A stretch of DNA of 60,000 nucleotides from Glandiceps talaboti (Eukaryota; Hemichordata; Enteropneusta; Spengelidae). Location: assembly GCF_964340395.1 (NCBI RefSeq), contig NC_135549.1, positions 14,751,342-14,811,341 on the forward strand. Reading direction: 5' to 3'. Shown one piece after another: positions 10,634 through 39,432 of this stretch; the first letter of the stretch is position 1, and each line of letters begins with the position of its first letter. The notes under the pieces are model-generated. The model made no database searches and had not been told where the DNA came from. It saw nothing but the letters and a program-made list of their open reading frames with translations. Both the position numbers and the translations under genes were made by a program.

Positions 10634-11340
10634 ACACACACACACACAGAGTTCTCTCTTCATAACATTTAACAAAAAGTGGAGAAAATTATTTAATGGT
10701 AATTATTAAGCAGTTATGAAATATATGCAATTGAGATCATTTACATACAAATCAAACAAATAATTTTAATGTATTTTAAAATAAAATGTATACTATTCCA
10801 TTTTACAATCATCAGTGATAGCTGGATGCGACAGTGTTTCATTATCATCCATTTTTTGACCCAGTTGTTATAATCAAAGACCGTAAGTGCCTGAAATAGG
10901 GTTCTCATTAATTTTTTATATCTGATACTACTAATAATAAAGGTATTTTCGACATATTTATCATTTGTAATATGATATATATCTGATAGAAATAAATTAA
11001 CGAATATAGTCTTTCATATATTGCAGACAATTAACCAATATTGATATCGTCTTCGTCATAGTGTGTCATTTCATCATGTTGGAGCTGTCCACTAATCTCC
11101 TAAAATTTAATCCCAGGAACTCTACATACCGACTCAAAATATCAAGTTTTGCTATCTTCAAATTTGGAAATCATTATCGTTCAGAATGTTTTTTATTTGA
11201 AATTAAGCATTTTTGTGCTTTTCTCTGTTGTTTGTTTGTTTGTGATTTGTTGAAGGTAACATTCTGTATATTCAAAGTATGGCGTAGCACAATCTTTAGA
11301 TGAGACTGGCTGATGATAATCAGAGATTAAAATAAATATA
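10428..11340 (+). other. Probable gene A 3' UTR with (CA)n
   Basis: Follows the TGA stop. AATAAA-type signals occur near 10780, 10990 and 11330, so the transcript end cannot be fixed. A (CA)n tract lies at 10567-10649. Confidence 0.5.
10567..10649. repeat. (CA)n microsatellite
   Basis: About 40 CA units with one ATA interruption, 140 nt past the gene A stop. Confidence 0.97.
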
Positions 11341-14300
11341 TGAATAGTTATAAGACAAGGACCAAAGAGCATATTGAACTCTGGTTACCTTGTCGCTCCA
11401 CAGTGTGAGCCTGTCCAATTGTGAGGCCACATTTTGACATTGTAGATTTAGTTTGTATTATCTTTATACAAGACTTTGTATCTGGACTTTGATATTTTTA
11501 TCAAACATGTTAGCTTTCATAACATTTCTTAAATACTCCATATTCTTGTTACCCACTGTGCAGTCATTTTCAAAAGAAGTATCACAAGATTGTACTCCAC
11601 ATTTGGAAAAAATGAGGGTAAAAAATCATGTAGTAGTGCGTGAAGCCGTCAACAAATAAGGCTACTACACCTCTGTATTAAGTTGTAAAAATTAAACAGA
11701 AGTTAGCAGAATGTTTTCAATGATTGGAAAGGTAATCATCTTTTGCCATGAAACTCTGGTGAATGAATATTCTGTCAAAGAGGGCAGTAGTACTCAACTA
11801 TCATTGGCTCTCATATCTGGTCCAGAAGCTGTCTCTGAACAGCACCCCTAGTGGCCAAACTATGTAATCATTTGTCTTTCTGATAACCAGACTATAAAAT
11901 CATACAGAAACCAGAAAACTACCAGACTTTCATTTCTTGGTTTGAGGTTTGTACCAAATATTGAAAAAATACGACTTGCATTTAAACCTCATTGTGCTAA
12001 ACATACAAACATTATAGCTGTATGTAAAACATATCAGACTTAATTTCTTGAATTTTAAACGTGTATCAATATTATTCTGTTTTACTTCTATATTTTGGAT
12101 TTGTCTGAAGCTTCTAAACCACAGGCTATATTTTTTGAATTGTATATTTTTTTCCAAACCGATTAAACTTCCTGCTATAAGTTTTAGATGTAAAGAAACT
12201 ATACTGAACTATATGCCACAAAAGTTTTAAAATTTTGAAATGAACTTACTTTGTTGAATTTGAACATCACTATTCCATACCCACCAAACGCCACTGAGCT
12301 GTAACCCTTGAGGGCACCCTTCTTTGATTTTTCTATTGTATAACTGGCTTATTTAGAGAACTGCTTAGTAAGTGATGGTGCAAGTTTGCACTCTACTGAG
12401 TGCCCTCAAGTCGATCATTTAATTTACATGTGCTTGTACAATTCTAAATGTAGTACAAATGGTATCTTTTCTATACTACTTTGATATTTTGATATGGCAT
12501 AAGGCTATCTTAATTTAATCTTGCATAAAGGTAGCCTTTCAACTTGACCTTACATTGCAGTTCATCATTAGATGTGGCATAAGGATCTTGCATAAGTTTA
12601 CCTTTCGACGTGAACTTACATTGCAGTTTGTCATTAGATGTGGCATGAGGCTATCTATGAACCTGTATCTAACTTTTTTTTGCGAAAGAGAACACAAAAA
12701 CATAAAACTACATTTTAACATTATTCATATAATAATAATTATTCTGATATATTGCAGTTTTCCAATTTCATAATCAAAAATGACATTCCTTGCTCACTTG
12801 CCTGCCAAATAACAAAGCATTGTAAGTTCTGTTCTTAATTTGGAGATTTATTTGTGACAATCTTGTACTCAAGGTGATTACATTATCACTTGGTATGTTA
12901 TTCATTTTTTGTAAGTTCCCAGTATAAGCCTTCACATAGTGTGAAATCAAAGTGGTAATCTGGCCGAAAAGCCCAGAGGAGGCCAGAGGGGCTGCAGAGC
13001 ATGATGGGTAAACAACAACAGTGATAGCTCATTACACTGTGAGCCTCCATTGTGTACACTTCAATCATGTGTGGTACGTTTCAGAGAAACTTTTCCTCTG
13101 ATAAAGCTTGAATACTTTTATTACACTAATTTCGTATATATTTGTTTTAATTCCCTTTATATTTTGCTACAAACATAACAAGCAACCAAGCTTGATAAGG
13201 AACCAGTATTTTAAATTTGACAAGTTATGTAGATTTGTTGTATTGTTTGAGGTGGATGTATTATTTCAGGTGCATTCTGAACTTCATTGTATTTCTGAAG
13301 TTGAAACAAGCTAATTGAAGGATTCAGGTATATGTTTACACTCAGGATCATTAAAACCAGGGACGTATAAACAATTATGATTGTAAACGTGCCTGCTAAA
13401 ACTCATGAAAAAACAACAACTTGTATCTGAATCTCTACTTTATTTTCAGATACTGAAATATATATCTTAGGTTAACCAATGTTATGCTTTTGTGTAAAGC
13501 TGTTGGTGCATAACACCATTTTTTGGTGTAGAAGGATATATTTTGTTTTTGAGGTGTATTTAATTGAATATGACCGTTGGTGGCGCTGTTTTGCCTCTCT
13601 ACTTTATATCGCCGAGTATGAGGCGCACAATCACGATATCAGAGACGGTCGGAGGTGTAATTAATCTGTAACATAGAGTCGTACATGTATGAAGATATAT
13701 GACAACGACATTGACATTTAATGAAATATTAATAAAAAAAAATATCGTAATATCACACCGGCTTTATTCTTTCTCAGTTTATTTCAATGGTGATGGTCCC
13801 TAGGCCCTACACTTGTCAAATTTATTTATCGTTTCACTTAACACTCGTGTGTCTTGTGTTACACATGATACAGAGAGCTAGTCCCAATGTTGACTTTTTC
13901 CCTATTGACCTTTTCAACTTCGTTGATTTTATAAGAATTTCTTGATCAATGTTGCATTTCAGATGAGATATATTAAAGGCAGCTCAAAAAGTGTAGACTA
14001 TACCAAAATATTCGAGCGTAAAACAAATTTAGTATCTGACTATTTCCGTACACTTTCGTCTAATTTTTACCATAGACAATCCAATCTGATTAAAATCAGA
14101 TGTGGTGAACATGGCTCAATTTCTTTATTTACCTCTATTTCTTTCGAATTCGTTTATTGTCGTTTGTTTTCGGACAAATCGAACCGTACTCACCATATAT
14201 CAGACTTTAAATCAGATTGTTGACAACCGGACTTGCATTTCTATCGAAGTCAAGATATATGGCAGCCAGTAGTATGGTCTCATGATTAAGGTAGGACACC

Positions 14301-16858
14301 CTTCAACCTCCATTGTAGAATTAATTTGGCAACTTCGAGTTTGAAAGACTTTGAATTGAATTGAAATGTATTCCACCAGAGAAGAAAAAATTATAGACAA
14401 TCTTTGAAACAACAGAAAGAGCATTTCTGGTGAGGGCCATGGAAATAGTTCCCTATAGGAACTAATCAAGGTCACCCATGGACCAGACATGCAAATTGAT
14501 ATACTCCAATATACCTTGTACAATACTGTAATTCATCAAGTATTATGACACTTCAGTTACTGTGCAGTATGTCAAACGTCCAGTGGTGTTTGCTGTGAAT
14601 GATGGTTTACTCTGCTGCCCTTCTAGAGCTACCATGCAACCGATATACACAATCGACTCTATATAGTGTATATAGTAGACTGTAAGATACGTCGTGTCCG
14701 CCCTCACCGAGCTGCATGAGTGTGACCCGAAACTAAATTCTTAAACTGCGATTTCACCAATAAGCCGTTTCTAGGTTCTTTCAAGTTGATTTTTTACACA
14801 CCAAACATCACAAATTGCATGCTTGTAATTTGCTTCGGCAAGTATAGTGTGATAATGTGACACTGAGGTACAACCATTGAAGTAGGGTCTATGGTACAAC
14901 CATTGAAGTACCACTCACGGCAGAGCTATGTAATTATGCGGCCTCTTGCCACAGGGGCATATATTATTACTTCCATTTTCTTAGGAAAATATCATACGAA
15001 TCTTGCTGCTATGAATGTATCAATCTCTATACTACGTAGAAATATTTATTATATATTTATATAATAAATACTATTATATATTTATTAAATATTTATTTCT
15101 GCCCTTCTCTTTTCTCCTTACAGGTAGGAATATATAGTCAAAAGGTTGTTACATTTAGTCTGTAGACCTGAAAAACAACAATCTATGAAATATTACATGC
15201 CCCTATGCCTCTTGCTAGCCCACTTACTTAGTAGTATGTTCTGAAATAGTAAGTAACAATTAGTACCATAGAGGGCGTTAACTCCGATAAAATCATCCGC
15301 AGATGCATTACTAGCAGTGCATTACTTGGAAAAGTAAATGTTATGGGCATGTACTAAAAGAGCCAATGGAAATTATCATTAGTTAGTTATGTATTTACTT
15401 TATTTCCATTTTATTCGCTTATTTGTTTTCTGGGTTTTTTTTTGCACAGGGCACTTGTGTTGCTCATGAAACAAAAATATTGTATTTATTAATCAAATCT
15501 GACTTGGAGGTGTAGTAATCTTTGAAGTGAATCTTGTGCCCCCAGTCTGCCACCGAATCCGGCTGTTGTATAATATAACGATTCTTTGTCCTTGTGCGCA
15601 GCTAGTGCGCAGATAGCAGACGGCATTCTGACTTTCAATCTGACATCGACGTGCTGCTGTTCGCATGCGTCATTGATCGTGGCTGGCTAGTGATGACAAG
15701 TTGTGGTTAACCTCAGGCCTCAGACTAGACTAGATCACTATAAAGAACGTTCTTGATTACATATCAGCGGATTTGGCGAGAAAAGGTATTAATTAATTAA
15801 TTAACTTCATATATTGATCGAGTTCTGAACAAACATTGAAGGAAACGACATTTAAAATGTCGTAATAGTATATGAACCTAGGACGTGAGTCGACCGGACA
15901 TACAATGTTGAGACCATTGTCGTTGGTTTTCCGTGAAAGATACATTTGTGTTGTGTACATTGAACGTTAAGACGACATTCATTTTTGGCAGAACGTGCAT
16001 TAGCCATTACCTTTATTTTCAATTCCCAATGATTGAAATTCCTTTCCAGGTCATGTCCTTGTTGACTCATGTCACACATCATTGCCATTGAAAAATCATC
16101 GTCATAATAAGCATACTGCCTGGAAAATAGAACAGTCAGACCATTCTATAAATTTTCGCGCGAGTGAATTCAAAAATATAAGTGACTCAATAACAGACGG
16201 ACCGTGACGTAATGTATTGTAGGATGAGGGTGTACAACTTACAAGCACGTTTCACTGTCACAAATTTCGCTTGGCTCGGTCACTCTCTTTGTTGACCTAA
16301 TAACAGTGCAGTGGAGCATGCGTGCGCGGTTCGGGCTTGTACGTACGTACAGCTACCAGCCGCTATACCTATTTTTGATTCATTTTAATAGGCAACAAGG
16401 GCGTCGACAGGATGTTTGATTTCCTCGAACTGAGAAGTCGTTCAGGTCACGAAATGGAAGCTTAAAATATGCCATATATTATTCCCACATATTTTGTTAG
16501 TCTACAGACATACGTATAATACAAGTAAGTACCAAGAGTAATATGTCTGTCAGGTGGACGCCAATGTCGTCGGAAGTAGGAGTGAACATTGACCCTAAAT
16601 AGCTCACAGTACTTTTTTCTTTCATTTTTTTCTCTGATTTTAAGACCGTTATGTGAAATGATTGCAAGAATATATTGGGAATTGGAAGTTTCGGAAGTTG
16701 CGGTCAGACACTTTTTTTAGAACCATTGTCTAATAATTGTAACATACGAAACCTATAAAAGTTGCGTTATAATGTCAGCATGATGACCACTCCTTTCCTG
16801 TATGTCATATGTAACACACATTCATCTACAGAGACCACCATCTTTAATTTTTCCACAG
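11341..16858. other. Intergenic region between genes A and B
   Basis: No supported coding gene; frames are short and lack codon structure. It contains a twofold 75-bp tandem duplication at about 12520-12660 (cttacattgcagtt), an AT-rich self-complementary stretch at about 15030-15105, a half hairpin element at 14675-14709 and, at 16290-16380, a locally GC-richer patch with gcgtgcgcgg that could be near the gene B promoter. Confidence 0.6.
14675..14709 (-). repeat. Half copy of TAGTCTGTAAGG hairpin element
   Basis: Reads tagactgtaagatacgtcg then ccgccctcaccg, the complement of the right arm of the full element at 17650-17753. Confidence 0.6.
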
Positions 16859-16969
16859 AAAACTGATTGAATCTGGGCCTTATTTAGTGAGAAGGAAAGT
16901 AACTGAAGCAAAGACATTTTACCGTTTGCATCCACCTGCAGCAAGTTGATCATATCAAATCAGTTGTAG
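16841..16969 (+). promoter_or_regulatory. Predicted 5' UTR acceptor and leader of gene B
   Basis: A strong 3' splice site (taatttttccacag) ends at 16858, and the leader runs 111 nt to the ATG. A TAG at 16967-16969 lies directly before the start codon in frame. A non-coding first exon further upstream is therefore likely; it is not located. Confidence 0.5.
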
Positions 16970-31698
<14,729 letters not shown>

Positions 31699-31836
31699 TG
31701 AAACATATCAATGGAGAAAGTATTTTAATCAGATTTGTAAATCATTTTGTCATAAAAGCTGAATATTTATGAAATACAGGATGGGTTGGGACCACGGAGA
31801 AATAGGAAAGAACACACACATGCACGCATGCATGTA

Positions 31837-31837
<1 letters not shown>

Positions 31838-31913
<76 letters not shown>

Positions 31914-31967
31914 ACACACACAGACACACACACAGACACACACACACACAGACACACACAGACACAG

Positions 31968-32000
<33 letters not shown>

Positions 32001-32087
32001 GAGACACACACAGACACACACACACACACACACAGACACACACACACACACAGACACACACACACACACATACACACACACACACAG

Positions 32088-32120
<33 letters not shown>

Positions 32121-32122
32121 CA
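31838..32122. repeat. Long interrupted (CA)n microsatellite
   Basis: 285 bp of CA with frequent GA interruptions (cacacacagaca), clustered in the middle third. The cysteine/valine- or threonine/histidine-rich open frames on both strands are artefacts of this repeat. Confidence 0.97.
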
Positions 32123-34007
32123 ACTGGACACAGAATAACTCGAATTGGTCTTTCTGTTACTGATTAGAATTAAAGTACACCACCTTTGACACATTTGTAA
32201 ATGTGACTTTTTATGTAAAGATGCGGTGTTAGTTATAAAAGTTGTAGTACAGTGTAATAACATATGTTGTGTACATGTGTACGTGCTGATGTATATTTAT
32301 TTAGTTTGCTCAATTTAAAAACTTCATCTTTGACAGATTAGATTAGATTTTTTGACTGAACCCATAGAGAGAGTTAGTTGGTTAAAAAAAATTGTGTAAA
32401 AATTTGATTAAAATCAAGCAGCTATATCTTGTTGAATGGTAATAAAGATGTCAAAACCGCATTAAGATGATAATTCGTGTAAACCAGTTGCTCAGAAATA
32501 GTGTGGAAGTAATTAATAACTGGACATAAAATCTTTCTTACAATGAGAGAGACAAATGTGTTCGCAGTTATGTTTTTTAAAAAAAGCAAAATTTACTGTA
32601 ACTTTTGTGATTGCTTATCAATTGTATCAATCGAAAACTTAAAAGAATTTGAAAGTTTTGACTATATATTCTACATTATGCATATAGCGCATATCAAAAC
32701 TTTACTACAAATTTATATTTCCACAGTGGTGCAAATACTTATATAAGAGAGAGTCATTTTAGATTCTAAAGTTCCTTTGATGAACATTTCAGTGGTTTCA
32801 AATTTGAATTGAAATGTGTTACAGTACTGAAAGTACCTGACAGAGAGACATAAGTGTGTCAGTTTGAAATTATTCTTATTTTTCTTTAGGAAAGAGATCT
32901 TGAATGATTAATCGGCCTTTATACAGTGTTTCTAGTTGAAGTGTGAATGATGTACTACTGCTGCTGCTACATACAACACTGGTAATCCAGCCTTCGGTTT
33001 TCTAAAATAGACACAAACTAAATCTATTGTTCTTCAATGTGATAGATTACACAAGTGAGTGATAGCAGTTCCTCTGTCTCTGTGATCAAAATAGTGTAAA
33101 CATGGTAAACAAGTCCCAAAACACTACACTAAGAGTTTATATGGAACTTGAACTCCCTTGAACTTGAACAGTCCATTCAGTAGCTGATCACTGTTGTATC
33201 AACATGTTGTGACAATAGTTTTACATTTGTGTCTATCTTAGAAAACTGAAGGCTCAACTACCAGAGTAATATTGATACATTTATACCAAAGTAGGTTTGT
33301 ATCTTTGTACAAGAGTCAGATCAAAGTTGTGCTGCAAATTGTGTGTGTGTCATTACTGATAACTTCAGTCAGTAAAAATTTCAAATTTTGCACCTTACAG
33401 TTTAAAAGTTTGTTATTGTTTGACATTACTTTTATGTCTAGTCATGAATCGTGATGATGTCATCCGTTAGACAGGGTTTATTTGCCACAATGTATGATTG
33501 TGTGTCCGTTCGGTGACATCAAAGTAAACTGTTTGCTGCCAAGTAGGCAATGTTGTTACTGTTATAGCTACATCTATGCCAATGCATCAGGACAAGTTCA
33601 GTAATGTATCAGTTTTTTGCAGTATTTCATTGTTCATACTTCGATTGAAAGCACTTTAAAATAATTTGGATAATATATTTCAACATGTTTGCCATGTGAG
33701 ATTTTTTTCTCAAGTTCCATTATTTTGTTTACAAGTTTGACCAAAAGTTGATAAATCACTTTGTTTTGCCGTTATTTACATTTACATGTATTTTCTTTTG
33801 TGTCTATTAAGTGAATTTGAACATTTTCCAAGTTTTGAAATGGAAAAATAAGTTTTTTGATATATTTATTCAGATACTTTTTACAGTTTCCTACTTTTAC
33901 ATAATCTCAGAAATATTACAGCATAATCTGTTACTTTACTTGTGACAGTTTTTAATCTTTTAAAACATTATCACGGGACCCCACAAGGTTCTGTCATTAC
34001 AGACACA

Positions 34008-34036
34008 TACTCACACACACACATGCATGTGCGCGT

Positions 34037-34079
<43 letters not shown>
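34008..34079. repeat. (CA)n microsatellite
   Basis: CA tract interrupted by atgcatgtgcgcgtgc. Confidence 0.95.
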
Positions 34080-34080
<1 letters not shown>

Positions 34081-34612
34081 CTCAGAAATACCATCTATAT
34101 CGTTAAAAAGAACACCTCCATAACACAACCCCTACTCCCACTTGGCACATTATGAAGTTTTCAATATGGAAGTAAACCTTTTGTGTGAAAATGTGGATTG
34201 TATTGTATAGCTACCTCTTATTGTAATTTTGAATTGGAGTGTATATTTTTCAAACCAACAGTGTGCTGTAAAATGGACAACTCTTACAAATAATGATGTG
34301 GCTTATTAAAAGAAAGTGTTGAAGAAAATCATTTATGTTCTAAACATATAAATAGCAGGTGTTGACATGCAAAAAGATATTTACTTGAACCACTGTTCAT
34401 ATACCAAATTCATCGTAAAAGAAATGAAAAATTTATATATTGTGTACTTTTGACGATTTATGGAATGTACAAAGAAATAAAAAATAACTTTTTTTCTTCA
34501 TAAATTTAATTGTTGAATAAAGTGAAACCAGACTGAACACTTTGAAATGTTTCTTGATTAAATTAGTTCATAAAGAAAAATGATTGAAATACATACATGT
34601 GGTTAGCTGGAA

Positions 34613-34768
34613 CAATGATGATATGACAGAACCCCATGACACGTGAGTGCAAGTGTGGCGTACTTGGGGCCATTTGCACGAGTGCTTGCAGTATTTTCTG
34701 CAGCAGTATGCGAGTGGAAGTGCAGCAGAAAACACTGCAAGACATGGGGTTCTGTTATTATTACATAT
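34613..34768. repeat. Palindromic element
   Basis: Outer arms acagaaccccatgaca and gacatggggttctgtt, with an inner pair gcagtattttctgc / gcagaaaacactgc. About 155 bp; class unknown. Confidence 0.75.
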
Positions 34769-35053
34769 GTTTAGGCCTGAAAAAAAAAATTCTTTGGTTC
34801 CAGTTACCCGACCCCACCTAGTGTTTCACGCCAACCCTAAACTTTTTATTGAGAAAAAATAATATGATCACGAAAATTGTGAAATCTCACAAGAAATAGT
34901 GGATGTGGAAACTGACATCAACTTAAAAATACAGTATAAAACTGTTCTTCCAATCTGTAATGGCTGTACATATGTACATTGGGAAGAAACCAATAACACA
35001 GACCAAATGGAAAACATAACTACCTGAATTAGACACTCGCATATGAAAAAAAT

Positions 35054-35081
35054 ACACACACACACACACACACACACAAAA
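35054..35081. repeat. Short (AC)n microsatellite
   Basis: About 14 AC units followed by a poly-A run. Confidence 0.9.
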
Positions 35082-35885
35082 AAATCGACCTACCCCACCT
35101 ATTCTAAAATTGAGTGTAATCGAAACCACACAATTTTTTGTGTTAGGCCTTATCTGAAACAATGAATTTTTGTAAAATGACACAATGCACTTTTGTGCAG
35201 AACGAACGATCACGTCCTGTTTTGTTTATCATTTGCATGCAGGTATGTATTAACGTTTTCAGTATTGCACTGCAGGGCAAGTTACACATAAATACCACTA
35301 GCATGTGCACACACTGGTGCAAGTAATCTCTGGTACATATGTAATATTTATAATTATATTTATGATTTATTTTTATTATTTTTTAGCATAAATTACAACA
35401 TGATGTTACAAACAGCACATCGTGTACAGTTGTAGTTCAGAAAATAAAAAACGTCGAAAAAAATATTTTACTAAGTAGTATAAAATCCAACCTGGATCCG
35501 TATGAAATCAGAAATCTTGAATCGACTCAAGGGGGCGCTGTAACATCCAATATTCACATTTGATCCCAAAATTGGATTCCATTGACCATGTTGACTGCGA
35601 TGGGCCAGGCAAAACGACATGGAGCTGTCACCACGGATCGTGGATGTATTAGTGAGACTACTACAGCTACATCCATGCTCTTAGCTGTCCAGGGTTTGCG
35701 TGTGACGATGGTACCTAGAATGTTGAGCTTTTGCTGGAAACAACATGTGGAATTGTTCGACTACAGCCAACAAATTGAGCCCCAAAACAGAATCATGCGA
35801 GAATGTCAAGAAGTCGGAGAAAATGGCCAGTGATTCACAAGGACAAGGAATCATGGATGTGGAACCACCTGCTACCTCCATCAAG

Positions 35886-36153
35886 GAACATACATGTACG
35901 TACACATCTAGTCCTGCTTGCAGATGATTATTAAGTCGGAACTCGATTCTGACATGTACAATTGTCCCTTTTCCTTTCTCCGTGTGCAAGCGTACATGTA
36001 AGCAGGACTAGTACATCAGTTAGCTGCAATAATTGTAGCGTTTGTTGTGATTTTGAGGGCTTTTTGCGTTCCGATGTTTGATTCGGGTTAAACATCGGAA
36101 CGAAAAAAGGCACAAAAACAGACGAAAAATCCCTCAAAATCACAGCAAAAAAA
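35886..36153. repeat. Two adjacent foldback structures
   Basis: Arms ctagtcctgcttgc / gcaagcgtac...gcaggactag at 35886-36014, then gtgattttgagggc / ccctcaaaatcac at 36041-36153 with an inner cgttccgatgttt / aaacatcggaacg hairpin. Confidence 0.75.
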
Positions 36154-36288
36154 TCAGTCTGATCAGTCACTTACATGTAGATGTACACAGTACAGACAGA
36201 TGTTGATATAATAATATAGAAGTTCTTTCCGTGATAACGTGCTGTAAATGTCCTCAGAATTTTAGTAGTACTATTTGGAAAAAAGTTT

Positions 36289-36492
36289 CGGTTGTCGGTG
36301 GCCGCTTACCACTGCGGGTTTGCCTTTTACCACGCTGTGTATTACTATTAAGGTGTATTAAGGTTTACCCGGGTACTCGGTTTCCTCCTGCATTGAAACC
36401 CATGAGGGATGGTCCTCACGGGACTTCTTGGCAGATAAGAATTTATATGCTTAAAGAACTGTCTGCCATAAATAAAGATTATTATTACTATA
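36289..36492 (+). mobile_element. SINE, second copy of the 22630 family
   Basis: Shares actcggtttcctcctgca, ttgaaacccatga, gtcctcac and the tail ataaataaagattattatta with 22630-22890. The tRNA-like head is decayed, with no clear A or B box. Confidence 0.65.
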
Positions 36493-36533
36493 AAACATAG
36501 ACTGTATTACATCGGCGGGAGCGTCCTTGTCAC

Positions 36534-36563
36534 CCACCACCACCACCACCACCACCACCACCA
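36534..36563. repeat. (CAC)n microsatellite
   Basis: About nine CAC units just beyond the SINE tail. Confidence 0.9.
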
Positions 36564-36839
36564 GGGGATGATAAGAGCGCCCACAACGGCTGATCTTTCA
36601 GTCTAAAAGATACGTTGACAATAATTTGTACCAGGACCATTAATGACCCATAGTTCACAAGTCATTGCAGTACAAATATATTTGTAAGTTATGTGGAAAG
36701 ACCCAATGGTCTTTAAATAGACAAAGTATCACTTATGTACATCAATCTCTTGAAAGGAATTTTAGAGAGAAATAAATGGGATGTGACTGCAGAGCAGTAA
36801 AAAACTGACATTTCATATAAATCTTAACACCAGCTAGAG

Positions 36840-37021
36840 GGGATCCCTCATGGCCTAACCAATGTTCAAAAGTCATATCTCATCCAAAATGGCAATGATA
36901 TTTCAGTGAGATCTTAAAGTCACACCTATTTCAAATTTGGTAGTTTTTTCATATTTTAGATGAGATAATGAGTTTATGACACTAAATCATGTAACATTCA
37001 TGGTTAGGTCATGAGAGATCC
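36840..37021. repeat. Palindromic element
   Basis: ggatccctcatggcctaacc pairs with ggttaggtcatgagagatcc; atctcatcc / agatgagat pair inside. About 182 bp. Confidence 0.7.
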
Positions 37022-38960
37022 ATAATTAATTTTTGATTTAGAGTTAGGAAAGGCCCTGCAGTTTTTTGCCCAACCTGTAGGGTGAAATTCAGCAAATATT
37101 AAAATCCATCAAATTTCAGCAATGCAGATTTGCATTAATTGTGTCTATATTGACGATTCCGAAGGTGGAATTATAATGAAATTTGTGAGTATAAAATAAA
37201 AAGCTCAGAAACTAAAAATGAATTTAAGCTACAATAAATTGCAGCTATTTTTTTTACGGGCAGTGTACATTAGAATCCTCTTTCTACCAGGGAGGTATTT
37301 GTTTGTACACAACCAACTACACGCTGGGAAAAAACAGGATTGGGAGAGTGAAGGTGTACATTCAATCAAAATATTTCATTTGCATGACAACTACAACAAA
37401 CAACCTGTACTGACTCCATGTACAACTCATTCCCGCAGACAAGTTCAAATTCATTAAAAAATAAGTCACTGAAAAAGTTATCCATAGTATTTTTGGTTTT
37501 AAAAAAATAAACCAAAAGTAACGGTAATAAGCTAGGTTGCATTTGTAGAGACTGCCTGTTAGTCAACATTAGGAGAATGAGATGCAATGAAAAACACCCA
37601 GCTGATAACAGATCTGCAGTAGACACGTAACAATCCGATATACGACGACATCCATACACCTATTGAACATCAAATTCCAGCTTCACCAACAAGTCTTTAA
37701 ATGTGGTCAAAGATTGCTATCAAAGGGTTCATAAACCTTCATCTAGCAATAAACAATATTAATGTTACATCAGACATCAATGGACCTAGACTAAATCTTC
37801 AAAATTTTAAATATTAAATACAAGTGTATATTGTCTCTGTACTTGAAAAAATCAATATACTTATTCAAAATATTGTTGATTTTGTACTTATTTTAATATG
37901 TGACTGTCATATCTAAAGAGAGACATATATTACAGTACTTATATTATCATAGAGGTTGCCATGGTTACCATGAGTCAATTCACCATTTTAACCAGATGTA
38001 GAAGTACTCACCAAACTGAATGTGAAGTTGGCATATTTTTAGCACACAGCTATGGAATGGTATAGAAACAAAATGAGGACATTGACACTGTTATCACATG
38101 GTTGTAGGGGGTTAATAATTTACTTTACTTCCATTTGTGTATATCACTCTTTCACATTTATGTGTTACAAATTAAATAGTTTTATTATTAGTGAGTGATT
38201 GCATATGTCATCCAGAGAGTTATACATGTCACAGTTGTGAAATATATTCTGATGATTGTTGAAGATTACTTTGTGTGATTACGTAAAGTTGACAGGCCAT
38301 ACACCATATTGGAATATAGGTACGGAATCAGATAAAATAATGTCATAGTTTATACATTAATAGTTGAGATCTGAAAAAAAGTTGGCCAGGACTATGTGTT
38401 ATCCAATCTGATGTGAGGATTCAATCTACGATATCAGTATTGTCATGTGATAACCTGTCACACACTGACCTGATGGACACTCACTCGATTCACAGTTTAA
38501 ATTCCTTTTAGTAATGAAGGTGTATATTTGTGATATTACTCTGCCTGAATCAGCGCCTTCGCCCATTGCTAGCCTTCCTGTGAGTCTGACAGGTTCTCTC
38601 CTTGTCAGTGAGAGATTCTCTCTTTTGTCAGCTGTTCAGCTGGTTCATGATAACGTGTTGAGGGTTTGTTTTTGACTCAACTTTACGTTGTCGTGTGGTT
38701 TCCCATAAGGTAAGCAATACATCATGCATTAACGTTTGTTTTAATAGATGGACTCAGTGTCACACTGACATTAGTAATTTACACTCACCAGCCAGCAGTA
38801 TGATAGGGAAATAATTTTTCAAAGATTTTTGCAAATTATCAGGTATTGTCCAGAAATAATCGTTAATAGAAACCTAAAAAATTACAGTGATGATGATTTG
38901 ACTCTGTATGTACTGCATGTACTATTCTCTCTATTAAACACATGAATGAAAGGACCATGA
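37022..38960. other. Intergenic, no feature seen
   Basis: AT-rich single-copy-looking sequence. I see no gene-like frame or clear repeat. Confidence 0.5.
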
Positions 38961-38967
38961 AATATGG

Positions 38968-39432
38968 TACAACAATGTTCGATCAACTGTACCTCTTAGC
39001 TCGTCTCAAGCTGTGCTAAAGCTACCTACTAGCAGCAAGTTTCTCTATTGATCACAGTGTAATCTTTCACTCCCTGATGTTTAATTGTAAACAAATTGTT
39101 GACGTAAATGATAAGACCAAGGCTGGCTAGTCACTACACAGATGATATAAAACACATATATATACTCACTCACTTCACTCAGATGGTAAACAAACAACTC
39201 CAGCATTTGATGTTAAATTAGCAACTAGAACACAATACAACTTTGCAATTTTGTTTATTTTACCAGCTTTAATAGATATCCCACAGTGTCTATCCTGAAG
39301 AAATGTACACTAATTATAAACATCAGGGAGTGAAAGATTACACTGCGATCAATAGAGAAACTTGCTGCTAGTAGGTAGTTTTAGCACAGCTTGAGACAGG
39401 CTAAGCAGTACAGTTGGTTGAACATTGTTGTA
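38968..39432. mobile_element. TA-flanked inverted-repeat element (Tc1/mariner-like MITE)
   Basis: 465 bp between TA dinucleotides. Left arm caacaatgttcgatcaactg, right arm cagttggttgaacattgttg; complementarity extends about 115 bp each side (agctgtgctaaa, gcagcaagtttctctattga, ttcactccctgatg). No transposase. The TA duplication suggests Tc1/mariner origin; inferred. Confidence 0.75.

Larger units (their letters stand above)
31699..34530 (+). other. Possible gene B 3' UTR and downstream sequence
   Basis: No coding frame beyond repeat artefacts. It holds the (CA)n tracts at 31838 and 34008. AATAAA at 34516-34521 is one candidate polyadenylation signal, but the transcript end is unknown. Confidence 0.4.

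Noticed and set aside
16290-16400. Confident gene B promoter call
   Set aside because: The GC-richer patch is suggestive, but I see no TATA or other element that fixes a start site, and an upstream non-coding exon is likely.
31750-32263. Long Cys/Val-rich and Thr/His-rich open frames on both strands
   Set aside because: They are translations of the (CA)n/(GT)n tract in every frame, with no splice sites or conserved sequence.
35582-36500. Small protein gene in the B-C interval
   Set aside because: Frames on both strands overlap, lie in foldback and SINE sequence, and resemble no known family.
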